Translations under genes and position numbers: made by a program
Assembly: GCF_900116105.1 (NCBI RefSeq)
Contig: NZ_FPAC01000001.1
Location: 1 to 64,000 of the forward strand
Reading direction: 5' to 3'
From: Paenibacillus sp. 453mf
GTDB lineage: Bacteria; Bacillota; Bacilli; Paenibacillales; Paenibacillaceae
DNA: 64,000 nucleotides
Notes under the pieces: model-generated
Told to the model about the DNA's origin: nothing
Databases searched by the model: none
Seen by the model: only the letters and a program-made list of their open reading frames with translations
Shown here: positions 42,878 to 50,892 of the stretch, one piece after another
How positions within the stretch are numbered: the first letter of the stretch is position 1
Layout: each line of letters starts with the position of its first letter

Positions 42878-43042
42878 ATGAGTGAAGCAAATAAGCAGTC
42901 GGTAGAACAAAGTGCAAATGAGGAGGTTGTGCTTCCTCTTGATCCAGCTGAATGGGGAGATGTGATATCGGATTTGGAAGAAGAGCTTCCCCAAGACCCT
43001 AATGTCGTGTTAATGGATATTGATGCAATTTATGAACTGTAA
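42878..43042 (+). CDS. 54-residue acidic protein next to the endolysin-like gene
   Basis: ATG 42878 follows AAAGGAGC at 42863-42870. The product is strongly acidic (about 16 Asp/Glu against one Lys), with ANEEVVLPLDPAEWGDVI and a Glu-rich helix followed by LMDIDAIYEL. There is no signal peptide, membrane segment or cysteine. It ends 25 bp before the lysin-like gene and shares its transcription. I recognise no family. An inhibitor, chaperone or immunity role toward the basic cell-wall enzyme would fit its charge and position, but this is inference. Confidence 0.65.
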   Translation: MSEANKQSVEQSANEEVVLPLDPAEWGDVISDLEEELPQDPNVVLMDIDAIYEL

Positions 43043-43067
43043 GCATAACAAATGAGGAGGGGTTAGA

Positions 43068-44426
43068 ATGTCTTTAAGAATGAATATGGTGAACACTGCC
43101 ATTTCACAAGTGGGTACACTAGAAGGAGCTAATAACAATAATAAATATGGTGTTTGGTTCGGAATGAATAATGTTGCCTGGTGTGCAATTTTTGTTAGTT
43201 GGTGCGCTACGAATTCAGGTAACATGAATTTTGATGGTGGGCGTCCGTTGTTTGCAAGAAGTGCATCAGTAAGGGAACATCGCTGGTTTCATGAAGCTTT
43301 TGGTGAATACTTAGGGAAATCGGAGTTTATCGATTATATTGGCTACGATCAGAAGAGAATTGCTAGAGCAACAGGCTGCCTTATTTTTTTTAGTGGAGAC
43401 TCTCACATCGGCATTGTGGAGAGGTACGATCCATCCAGCGGGACTGTTGTAACTATAGAAGGCAATACGTACCTGCCTTCCAAAGGTCAGAATTATCAAG
43501 GTGTGTTTAGAAGATATCGGAGAATGACGGATTCAAATATCGTAGGCTTTGCTATTCCTTATTACGAAAATTATGAGACAGAGTATGGAGGAAGTGAAGG
43601 CTCGGGAGCATCTGTTAAGCCACAGATGCCGCCTTATGGGAACAGCGGTGGGGCAGGTTCTGTTGCCTTCCCCGGCAGCCGATATTTCTACCTTGGAGCG
43701 AACAATAATTACGTTACGCTGCTAGGTAAAATGTTGATTCATGCAGGCTATGGAAGCTACTATCAAGTCGGAGCAGGTCCGCGTTTTACAGAAGCAGATC
43801 GTAATGCATGTGCAGCTTTTCAACGGGCACAAGGCTGGAGTGGAAGTGATGCAGACGGCTACCCTGGCCCGTCAACCTGGTCCCTTCTTACAGCTGCATA
43901 TGCAGGTGGAGCCGGAACTATAAGCTGGCCGCCTGCATTCCCCGGCACATCCTACTTCAGGGCAGGAGCTTCAAATGCATATGTGACACAGCTCGGTGTT
44001 CAGTTAGTGAAAGCAGGATATGGAAGGCATTATACTGTAGGCCCGGGACCTACTTGGGGTGAAGCCGACAGATTAAATTGTCAGGAATTTCAACAAGCCC
44101 AGGGGTGGAGCGGCAGTGACGCGGATGGCTATCCAGGCCCCACTACGTGGCAGCGGTTATTTGAAATTGTAGGAAGCAATCCGAATGTTTCCGCATTTCC
44201 GGGGACACATTTTTTTGGAAATGGAGCAAACAACGAGTACGTTACTGCAATGGGGAAACGGTTGATTGCAAAGGGGTACGAAGAGTATTACGTTGTCGGG
44301 GCTGGCCCTAAATGGAGCGATGCAGACCGAAATGCCTGCGCAGCGTTTCAGCGCGCTCAAGGCTGGAGTGGAAGTGATGCGGACGGGATTCCGGGTCCAT
44401 CGACTTGGAGCAGGCTCTTCGCCTGA
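43068..44426 (+). CDS. CHAP-type endolysin-like protein with three cell-wall-binding repeats
   Basis: A 452-residue putative peptidoglycan hydrolase. Residues 1-165 are a CHAP-like amidase/endopeptidase: WCAIFVSWCATNSG carries the likely catalytic Cys and GDSHIGIVERYDP the His. A Gly/Ser-rich linker (about 172-196) leads to three repeats of about 80 residues (about 198-283, 289-370, 374-452). Each has FPG..YF..GA.N.YVT.LG, YY.VG.GP.W..ADR and AQGWSGSDADG.PGP.TW. This repeat is common in actinobacterial and phage cell-wall proteins. No signal peptide is present, as in phage endolysins, yet no phage genes are near. ATG 43068 follows GAGGAGGGG. Confidence 0.85.
   Translation: MSLRMNMVNTAISQVGTLEGANNNNKYGVWFGMNNVAWCAIFVSWCATNSGNMNFDGGRPLFARSASVREHRWFHEAFGEYLGKSEFIDYIGYDQKRIARATGCLIFFSGDSHIGIVERYDPSSGTVVTIEGNTYLPSKGQNYQGVFRRYRRMTDSNIVGFAIPYYENYETEYGGSEGSGASVKPQMPPYGNSGGAGSVAFPGSRYFYLGANNNYVTLLGKMLIHAGYGSYYQVGAGPRFTEADRNACAAFQRAQGWSGSDADGYPGPSTWSLLTAAYAGGAGTISWPPAFPGTSYFRAGASNAYVTQLGVQLVKAGYGRHYTVGPGPTWGEADRLNCQEFQQAQGWSGSDADGYPGPTTWQRLFEIVGSNPNVSAFPGTHFFGNGANNEYVTAMGKRLIAKGYEEYYVVGAGPKWSDADRNACAAFQRAQGWSGSDADGIPGPSTWSRLFA
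43660..44426 (+). repeat. Three tandem coding repeats of about 235-265 bp
   Basis: Direct repeats at about 43660-43910, 43930-44160 and 44190-44423 encode the wall-binding units. The DNA stretch for AQGWSGSDADG is nearly the same in each copy. Conservation at DNA level suggests duplication or ongoing gene conversion. Confidence 0.8.
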
Positions 44427-44443
44427 ATTTATAACTTACACTA

Positions 44444-44467
44444 AAAGGCGCCGTTATGGCGTCTTTT
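44444..44467 (+). terminator. Terminator of the lysin-like gene
   Basis: AAAGGCGCC (44444-44452), GTTAT loop, GGCGTCTTT (44458-44466) with one G-T pair, T-rich end. Confidence 0.85.
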
Positions 44468-44571
44468 TAATGAACTGAATATTTTACATAAACAGCTATT
44501 GGATGTGACTTCCAGATAACATTTTCTTCCTATACTTGACCTAACCAAACGCATAAGGAGAGTGTTAGAAC

Positions 44572-45453
44572 ATGAAGCTGGCGATCCTGGGAGATTTGCA
44601 TTACCACGAAGCCGACGAGAGTACTAAGGCGTGGGTAACGGCAAGAGATGCGTTTTATAAAAAAATGCTGCACCATTTCATGAGCGCTGAAGCGGATATG
44701 CATATATCGCTGGGTGATCTTACGAACTTTGGTACAGAGAGAGAGATCAATGAAGTATATGACATTATAGAACAATATGACGCAAGCTTCTTCCACGTAC
44801 TTGGCAATCATGATACATATTCCCAGACCAAGAGGGATTTGCTCACTTTGACGGGACAAGCCCGTTATCAAGCACTCACGATGGGCAACGCGATTCTTGT
44901 GTTTCTGGATACGACAAGAGAGATGGATCTGACCAACTGGGGGGGCTGGATGGATGATGAGCAGCTGAGCTGGTTTGAGAATGTCATCGTCAGCTCAGGA
45001 ACGAAGCCGTTACTGGTATTCGCTCACCATCCGATTCATTTGACGACAACAGGCTCAGACCGGGATAAGGGCTCGATTGACCCATCGATCGATATGTGGC
45101 GGATCTTAAGCAAGAAACAGGGAACGGCAGTATATTTTAATGGACATACACATGTTGATTCTATCACCAAACAAAATAATTGGACGTTTGTTCAGCTGTC
45201 TGCATGCCTGGACGAGCATGCATTCCGGATGGTGGAACTGGGAGAGGACTATATCGACGTCACGGCAGTAGACATTGAAGATGCTGAGCTTCCTAAGCAG
45301 CTCCCGGAAATCCATCTTCATATGAAGCATTTCTCTCCGTCCGTCAATGCAAGAGGAACAGAGCTCGAAAGAGGCTGCCGTGTGATGCTGACGGGTGGAC
45401 AGGCTGCATTTGCATCTGCAGACACAGCAGCTCCTGGTCAAGGTCATGTCTAA
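44572..45453 (+). CDS. Calcineurin-like metallophosphoesterase
   Basis: A 293-residue cytosolic dinuclear metal phosphoesterase. Motifs in order: GDLHYH (residues 7-12), GDLTNFG near 48, GNHDTY near 81, FAHHPIH near 162 and GHTHVD near 196. It resembles GpdQ/Icc-type enzymes that cleave phosphodiesters. Because glpP overlaps it and a Ugp-type importer follows, hydrolysis of glycerophosphodiesters to G3P is a plausible role; this is inference from neighbours. AAGGAGAG precedes ATG 44572. Confidence 0.88.
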   Translation: MKLAILGDLHYHEADESTKAWVTARDAFYKKMLHHFMSAEADMHISLGDLTNFGTEREINEVYDIIEQYDASFFHVLGNHDTYSQTKRDLLTLTGQARYQALTMGNAILVFLDTTREMDLTNWGGWMDDEQLSWFENVIVSSGTKPLLVFAHHPIHLTTTGSDRDKGSIDPSIDMWRILSKKQGTAVYFNGHTHVDSITKQNNWTFVQLSACLDEHAFRMVELGEDYIDVTAVDIEDAELPKQLPEIHLHMKHFSPSVNARGTELERGCRVMLTGGQAAFASADTAAPGQGHV

Positions 45454-46114
45454 AGAGCAGCCAAGCGCCATCAAGCAGCCTTTTGTAAAGAAGAGCCTGA
45501 CAAGCACAAGGACAAGAGCTTCGGTCAGCACGCTGCTTGAGAGGCTCGAAACTTATAGAAATGTGGCTTCCATTCGAGATGTCAGACAGCTGGAGACAGC
45601 ACTTGAGCATAAAGATCGTTTAAGCTGTGTCTTCCTGCTGACAGGAAGCATCGGGGTCATTAAGGGCTATGTAGATCTGTTTCGCAAGCACGAAATTCCG
45701 GTGTTCGTTCATGTTGAGAAGATCGGGGGCTTGTCCTATGATCAGCCGGGGCTGGATTACCTCGCCAATGCGATTAAACCGGATGGAATCATCACGACGA
45801 AGATTCAGGTTGTCAAGAAGGCACAGAAGCTTGGCCTGATGACGATTCAGCGCTTTTTCCTCATCGATTCGGAAGGGCTTGATAACATTGCCCAGTCGCT
45901 GGATCAGGCACAGCCCGATGTCATTGAGATCATGCCGGCTCGTATTCCCGAAGTGCTCGGTAAAGTGAGGTCAATGACGGAGCTGCCCATTATCTCAGGA
46001 GGACTGCTTACCGAGCGCAGACATGCCAAGGAATGCCTCAAGTATGGGGCAACCGCCGTTTCCTCGTCGAGCAGCTCCATGTGGAAGGAAGTCTTTAACT
46101 TAACTCATGTTTAA
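45446..46114 (+). CDS. glpP: Glycerol-3-phosphate-responsive mRNA antiterminator GlpP
   Basis: A 222-residue RNA-binding regulator that, with G3P bound, lets RNA polymerase pass a leader terminator of glp transcripts. The family features are VASIRDVRQLETALEHKDRLSCVFLLTGSIGVIKGYVDLFRKHEIPVFVHVEKIGGLSYDQPGLDYLANAIKPDGIITTK, then QRFFLIDSEGLDN, VIEIMPARIPEVLGK and PIISGGLLTERRHAKECLKYGATAVSSS. It is a TIM-barrel-like fold. ATG 45446 overlaps the phosphoesterase stop by eight bases; upstream in-frame starts are less likely. The leader terminator at 46233-46298 is the likely target. Confidence 0.93.
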   Translation: MSKEQPSAIKQPFVKKSLTSTRTRASVSTLLERLETYRNVASIRDVRQLETALEHKDRLSCVFLLTGSIGVIKGYVDLFRKHEIPVFVHVEKIGGLSYDQPGLDYLANAIKPDGIITTKIQVVKKAQKLGLMTIQRFFLIDSEGLDNIAQSLDQAQPDVIEIMPARIPEVLGKVRSMTELPIISGGLLTERRHAKECLKYGATAVSSSSSSMWKEVFNLTHV

Positions 46115-46232
46115 CAATTACAACTAATGCTGTTAACAAAGAAGAGATAAGCTAAGTGCAGGATGAAAAGACAAAGAGTCAAGCATCCACTTATAAATAG
46201 ACAAGTAAATAGCCAGTGGGTTGGAGTGATGG

Positions 46233-46298
46233 AGAAACCTGAACAGACCAAAGAGGCCTTGTATAGAGCCTTGGATGGTTTCGTTCAGGTTTCTTTTG
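46233..46298 (+). terminator. Leader terminator before the Ugp-type operon, candidate GlpP target
   Basis: AGAAACCTGAAC (46233-46244) pairs perfectly with GTTCAGGTTTCT (46283-46294), followed by TTTG. It stands between glpP and the binding-protein gene. Its position fits G3P-dependent antitermination by GlpP. Confidence 0.8.
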
Positions 46299-46341
46299 TC
46301 ATGTCTAAGAGCGGCTTAAAACTATTAGGAGGAAATAGAAA

Positions 46342-47670
46342 ATGAAAAGTAATAAAAGACGCGGTTTCTTATCACTTATGCTGGGGATGGCGGTTATGCT
46401 GTCCGCCTGCGGCGGTGAATCCGGAGGAAGCTCAGTGACGAATGCGGGGGCAGGCTCGGCAAGTGAAAGTGAAGGGACAGGAGAGAAGATTCAGATTAAA
46501 TACTGGTACGCCTTCGGAGATAAGATAGAAGAGGCGAAGCAGGAGCTGGTCAAACGCTTCAATGAATCCCAGGATGAGATCGAGGTTATCGCCGAATACC
46601 AAGGAAATTATGACGATCTGCATGCCAAGGTTCAGGCTGCATTTGCAGCAGGGGATGCACCTGCGGTGTCCGACTTGGAAATTGCCTCGACCGCTACATT
46701 TGCCAGATATGGGATGATTCAAGAGCTCGGTCCTTTGGCGGAGCAGGATGCTGAGGAAGTGCAAATGGATGATTTTAACCCGGGTCTTATGGGAAATGCA
46801 TATGTAGACGATAAGCTGTACGGACTGCCCTTCATGCGCAGTACACCGATCATGTATATGAATGTAACTGTGCTTGAAGAAGCGGGCCTTGATCCTGCCG
46901 GACCAAAGAACTGGCAAGAATTTGAGGAGTACGGACGTACGCTCAAGGAAAAAGGAATCTCGCTGATGACCATGCCGGTTGATATTTGGTTCTATGAAGG
47001 ACTTGTTGCCCAATCCGGTGGACAAATCCTAACTGAAGACGGCAAATCCGTACTGTTTAATTCTCCAGAAGGTGTAGAACCGGTGGAATTCTGGAAGAAG
47101 CTTGCAAGCGAAGGCTTGATCAAAATCCCGGTTGGGGATGAGGCAGGAGCGACGGCAGACAAGGACTGGGCTAATCAGACTTCGGCGTTCAAATTCGGTT
47201 CTACCGCAGGTGTAGCAGGTGCAATTGATATTTCGGAAGGTAATAATTTTGAGTTCGATACTGCCTTTATGCCCGCCAATAAATCCTATGGTGTTCCGAC
47301 AGGTGGCTGTCAGCTCGTGATGACGTCCAAGCTCACGGAGGAAGAGCAGGCTGCAGCATGGGAGTTCATCAAATTTATGACAACGACAGAGAGTACAATT
47401 TATCAAAGTGAGCATGTAGGATACCTGCCAACTCGTCTGTCTGCTCTGGAAACAGAAGAAATGCAGTCCCTGTACAAAGAATATCCGCAATATAAGGTAG
47501 CTGTGGACCAGCTCGAATATGCAAGACCTCGTCCAATGGAGACTGCTTATCCGGAAGTTGCACAAATCATGAAGAGCGCGATTGAAAAAACGATTCTTGA
47601 TGCCAATGTGACGCCTCAGCAGGCACTTGATGAAGCGGCTGAGAAAGCAAACGCGCTGCTCAGCAAATAA
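46342..47670 (+). CDS. UgpB-like substrate-binding lipoprotein
   Basis: A 442-residue family 1 extracellular solute-binding protein. The signal peptide ends in the lipobox LSACGG (Cys near residue 23). The mature part has IKYWYAFGDKIEEAKQELVKRFNESQ, AAFAAGDAPAVSDLEIASTATFARYG, YGLPFMRSTPIMYMNVTVLEEAGLDPAGPKNWQEFEEY and SEHVGYLPTR. The STPIMYMN and AGLDP blocks and the C-terminal VTPQQALDEAAEKANALL resemble UgpB, the G3P-binding protein. AGGAGG precedes ATG 46342. The gene is downstream of the GlpP-type leader terminator and heads a four-gene transporter operon. Confidence 0.88.
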   Translation: MKSNKRRGFLSLMLGMAVMLSACGGESGGSSVTNAGAGSASESEGTGEKIQIKYWYAFGDKIEEAKQELVKRFNESQDEIEVIAEYQGNYDDLHAKVQAAFAAGDAPAVSDLEIASTATFARYGMIQELGPLAEQDAEEVQMDDFNPGLMGNAYVDDKLYGLPFMRSTPIMYMNVTVLEEAGLDPAGPKNWQEFEEYGRTLKEKGISLMTMPVDIWFYEGLVAQSGGQILTEDGKSVLFNSPEGVEPVEFWKKLASEGLIKIPVGDEAGATADKDWANQTSAFKFGSTAGVAGAIDISEGNNFEFDTAFMPANKSYGVPTGGCQLVMTSKLTEEEQAAAWEFIKFMTTTESTIYQSEHVGYLPTRLSALETEEMQSLYKEYPQYKVAVDQLEYARPRPMETAYPEVAQIMKSAIEKTILDANVTPQQALDEAAEKANALLSK

Positions 47671-47687
47671 ACGGGAGGTGGCTCTAA

Positions 47688-48791
47688 ATGGGCAGAATCG
47701 AGCTGAAGGGAATCAGCAAATTTTTCAAAGAAGAAGAGGTTATCAAGGATTTGGATTTGACGATTCGGGACGGTTCCTTCACCGTCCTCGTCGGACCCTC
47801 GGGCTGCGGTAAATCAACGACCCTGCGTATGATTGCAGGTCTTGATGAGCAGACAAAGGGAGAGATCTGGATCGATGATATGTGTGTCAACGGAGTTGCT
47901 CCAGGCAATCGTGATGTGGCTATGGTATTTCAGAATTATGCCTTGTACCCGACAATGAACGTGTACGACAATATTGAGTTTGGACTCGTTAACCGGAAGG
48001 TGCCGAAGAAGGAACGGGAGAAGCTTATCAAGGACATCGCTGAGATCGTAGGTCTCAGTGATTACATGAAAAAGAAGCCGGAGATGCTGTCCGGCGGGCA
48101 GAGACAGCGGGTAGCGTTAGCACGTGCCATGGTCAAGAAGCCGCAGGTGTTTATACTGGATGAGCCGCTCTCTAACCTCGACGCGAAGCTGCGCCACCAG
48201 ATGCGGACAGAGCTGATTCAGCTGCACAAACGGCTCGGCACTACCTTTGTATATGTCACTCACGACCAGGTGGAAGCCATGTCTATGGGGGATGAGATCG
48301 TCATCATGAACAAAGGGGTCATTCAGCAGGCAGCATCACCTATGACGCTGTACAACGATCCGGCGAATGTGTTTGCAGCCCAGTTCATTGGAACTCCAGC
48401 CATGAACGTGCTTCCGTACAAGGGGTTTAAGCTTCATTCGACGCAAGGGAAATCACAGGATATAGCCAGCTTTGGCTTCCGTCCGGAGCATGCCCTCTTG
48501 AATCCACAGGATTCATCAGAAGGTCTTCGCCTGGATGGAGAGGTTATGACCCGGGAAAGTCTCGGTGCAGAGAATATCTATCAGATTCAATCTCCATTCG
48601 GGATGTTCTCGATCAAGACCTTTCTAGAGCCGCTTGTTCCGGATAACATAGTCAGCATCACAGTTCCGTATGAGCGCCTGTACTATTTTAATACCGAAGG
48701 TCAAAGACTGAAGCAGTATGAAATCAGGCAAGGGCATGAAGGAAGTAAACCGAATGCTCCTGAATTGATCTCGATCGGTGGAGGGCTGTAG
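47688..48791 (+). CDS. UgpC/MalK-type ABC transporter ATPase
   Basis: A 367-residue ATPase: Walker A GPSGCGKST near residue 38, Q-loop MVFQNYALYPTMNVYDNI, signature LSGGQRQRVALARAMVKKP and Walker B VFILDEPLSNLDAKLRHQMR, followed by the TOBE/OB regulatory region (FGFRPEHALL, VMTRESLGAENIYQIQ). Typical for sugar or G3P importers of the CUT1 class. The TOBE part is somewhat shorter and diverged. It starts 17 bp after the binding-protein gene and ends one base before the permease start. Confidence 0.92.
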   Translation: MGRIELKGISKFFKEEEVIKDLDLTIRDGSFTVLVGPSGCGKSTTLRMIAGLDEQTKGEIWIDDMCVNGVAPGNRDVAMVFQNYALYPTMNVYDNIEFGLVNRKVPKKEREKLIKDIAEIVGLSDYMKKKPEMLSGGQRQRVALARAMVKKPQVFILDEPLSNLDAKLRHQMRTELIQLHKRLGTTFVYVTHDQVEAMSMGDEIVIMNKGVIQQAASPMTLYNDPANVFAAQFIGTPAMNVLPYKGFKLHSTQGKSQDIASFGFRPEHALLNPQDSSEGLRLDGEVMTRESLGAENIYQIQSPFGMFSIKTFLEPLVPDNIVSITVPYERLYYFNTEGQRLKQYEIRQGHEGSKPNAPELISIGGGL

Positions 48792-48792
48792 C

Positions 48793-49671
48793 ATGACGTC
48801 TCGTTTATGGGAGAAGCTTAGACCTTATGGAATGATATCTCCATCCCTAGTGATCTTTGGTGTGTTCTTTATTTATCCGATCTTTTATATGATCTATCTT
48901 AGTTTTTTTGATTGGAATTTTGTCAGTCCAACGAAGAATTATGTAGGCTTGCAAAATTTTTCAGACCTTTTGTCGGATTCAGAGTTTATGCAGGTGCTCC
49001 TGAATACGACAATTTACACCTTTGCAACTGTGGCCCTGACACTCAGCTTCTCGCTGTTGATCGCGTTGTGGCTTAACCGCTCGGGGCTGTTCTATGGGTT
49101 TGTTCAAGGAGCGATCTTCAGCCCGCATATCATTTCTTTGGTATCGATCTCTCTTCTGTGGAGCTGGCTGATGGATCCGGAATACGGGCTGCTCAACTGG
49201 GTTATCGGACTGTTTGGAATGGCGCCGCTGGATTGGTTGTCGCACCCGGATACCTCTCTCATGTCACTCATTCTGGTGGCCGTTTGGAAAGGTATCGGCT
49301 TCAATACACTTGTCTTTATCGCAGGACTTCAGAGCATTCCGCCAAGCATCTATGAAGCCGCGGCACTTGATCGATCCAAGCCGCTGCGCACCTTCTGGAA
49401 GCTGACACTGCCCATGCTGTCGCCGACGCTTTTTTTCCTGGCGATTATGAGCATGATCGGTTCGTTCCAGGTGTTTGAAACGATTGCGATTATGACGCAA
49501 GGCGGTCCGGTGAATTCGACGAATACACTTGTCTATTACATCTATGAATATGGCTTCCGCTTCTTCAAGATCGGTTACGCTTCTGCGGCGGGTGTCATTC
49601 TGCTTATCATTGTCGGCCTGCTTACCATCATTTATTTCCGTATGTTATCAAGACGGGTCCATTACCGGTAA
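48793..49671 (+). CDS. UgpA-type ABC transporter permease
   Basis: A 292-residue CUT1 permease with six helices: PYGMISPSLVIFGVFFIYPIFYMIYLSFFDWNFVSPTKNYVGLQNF at the start and the EAA coupling loop YEAAALDRSKPLRTFWKLTLPMLSPTLFF near residue 195. Pairs with the permease that follows. The frame is open from 48778, but GGAGGG with ATG 48793 directly after the ATPase stop is the better start. Confidence 0.93.
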   Translation: MTSRLWEKLRPYGMISPSLVIFGVFFIYPIFYMIYLSFFDWNFVSPTKNYVGLQNFSDLLSDSEFMQVLLNTTIYTFATVALTLSFSLLIALWLNRSGLFYGFVQGAIFSPHIISLVSISLLWSWLMDPEYGLLNWVIGLFGMAPLDWLSHPDTSLMSLILVAVWKGIGFNTLVFIAGLQSIPPSIYEAAALDRSKPLRTFWKLTLPMLSPTLFFLAIMSMIGSFQVFETIAIMTQGGPVNSTNTLVYYIYEYGFRFFKIGYASAAGVILLIIVGLLTIIYFRMLSRRVHYR

Positions 49672-49695
49672 GCATGAGGAAGGAGAGGAAATGAA

Positions 49696-50598
49696 GTGAA
49701 TGCAATAGATCCTACAGCTAGAGCGAGTGAGACCGCTCAAGGAACGGGCAGACAGCAGAGCTGGAGTGGGCTGGGCGCAATGAACAGCGTCCTGAAGATC
49801 GTCAACGTCATCGGCTTGCTGATCCTGGTTCTGATCTTCGCACTGCCATTTGCGTGGATGATCTCAACATCGCTTAAAACACTGCCCGAAACAATGATCT
49901 TTCCTCCGGATTGGATACCAAATAATCCGCAGTGGCAAAACTTTAGCCAGGCCTGGAACTCAGGTCCGTTTCTCCATTATTTTATGAACAGCGTATTGAT
50001 CGCTGTCGGGATCTTGATCCTGCAAATGCTGACGATTATCCCTGCTGCCTATGCTTTTGCGAGATTTCAGTTCAAGGGATCTGGAATTTTGTTCGGACTT
50101 GTTATGGTTACCTTGATGATTCCATCCCAGCTGATCTTTCTGCCCGTATATTTGCAGCTCAGCTCCTGGAACATGCTGAATACCCATCTGGGCCTGATTC
50201 TGCCTTTTGCCTCCAGTGCTTTTGGCATCTTCCTGCTCCGGCAGTCCTTTAAGCAGGTTCCCGAAGAGCTGATCGAAGCGGCCAGGCTGGACAAGGCCAA
50301 AGAGTGGAAGATTATGTGGAAGCTGATGATTCCGATGGCGCGCCCAGCACTAATCACCATTGCTCTGTTCAGCTTTATCAGTCATTGGAATGACTATTTC
50401 TGGCCGCTTGTCATGACGACGAATGAAACGGCAAGAACCCTGCCGCTCGGGATTGCGAAGATTCGTCAGACCGAGGGAGTCGCTACTTGGAATATTCTCA
50501 TGGCAGCCAATCTTATTCTTGTTCTGCCGATCCTCGTCGTCTTCTTCTTCGCACAGCGTTCGATCATCAAGGCGTTTGTGTACAATGGTGTGAAGTAG
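49696..50598 (+). CDS. UgpE-type ABC transporter permease
   Basis: A 300-residue CUT1 permease: LLILVLIFALPFAWMISTSLKTLPETMIFPPDWIPNNPQWQNFSQAW after the first helix, and the EAA loop ELIEAARLDKAKEWKIMWKLMIPMARPALITIALFSFISHWNDYFWPL. The GTG start at 49696 follows AAGGAGAGG. Last gene of the binding protein-ATPase-permease-permease operon; a terminator follows. Confidence 0.93.
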   Translation: MNAIDPTARASETAQGTGRQQSWSGLGAMNSVLKIVNVIGLLILVLIFALPFAWMISTSLKTLPETMIFPPDWIPNNPQWQNFSQAWNSGPFLHYFMNSVLIAVGILILQMLTIIPAAYAFARFQFKGSGILFGLVMVTLMIPSQLIFLPVYLQLSSWNMLNTHLGLILPFASSAFGIFLLRQSFKQVPEELIEAARLDKAKEWKIMWKLMIPMARPALITIALFSFISHWNDYFWPLVMTTNETARTLPLGIAKIRQTEGVATWNILMAANLILVLPILVVFFFAQRSIIKAFVYNGVK

Positions 50599-50633
50599 CT
50601 TGCAAGCACTTGAAGTAAAATCAATAAAGAACA

Positions 50634-50663
50634 GTCCGGCTGAAGAGCCGGGCTTTTTTTTTG
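50634..50663 (+). terminator. Terminator of the Ugp-type operon
   Basis: GTCCGGCT, GAAG loop, AGCCGGGC, then T9. Confidence 0.93.
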
Positions 50664-50892
50664 TGAGGATGCTGCATTCTTCGGTATTACATGAGTTATT
50701 TGTTGGGATATATGCAAAATACGCGTGCAAGTGTGTTATTTTCGGCTCATATGTTATTTTTGCTCTGATCTTCTACAGTCTTATCAAAGCTGATATGGTG
50801 TTCGCAAGGGTAGACTCAAGGGTCACTCTTTGCAGAGAATACTCTTGATGTGAGTACTGATTCGACAGACAAAGAGGAGATGAGCTTTCAAG

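Noticed and set aside
46163-46345. A 60-codon frame in the leader of the Ugp-type operon
   Set aside because: It reads through both arms of the terminator hairpin; the composition is not protein-like and no ribosome binding site precedes it.
50600-50848. An 82-codon frame after the Ugp-type operon
   Set aside because: It runs through the terminator T run and has no ribosome binding site.
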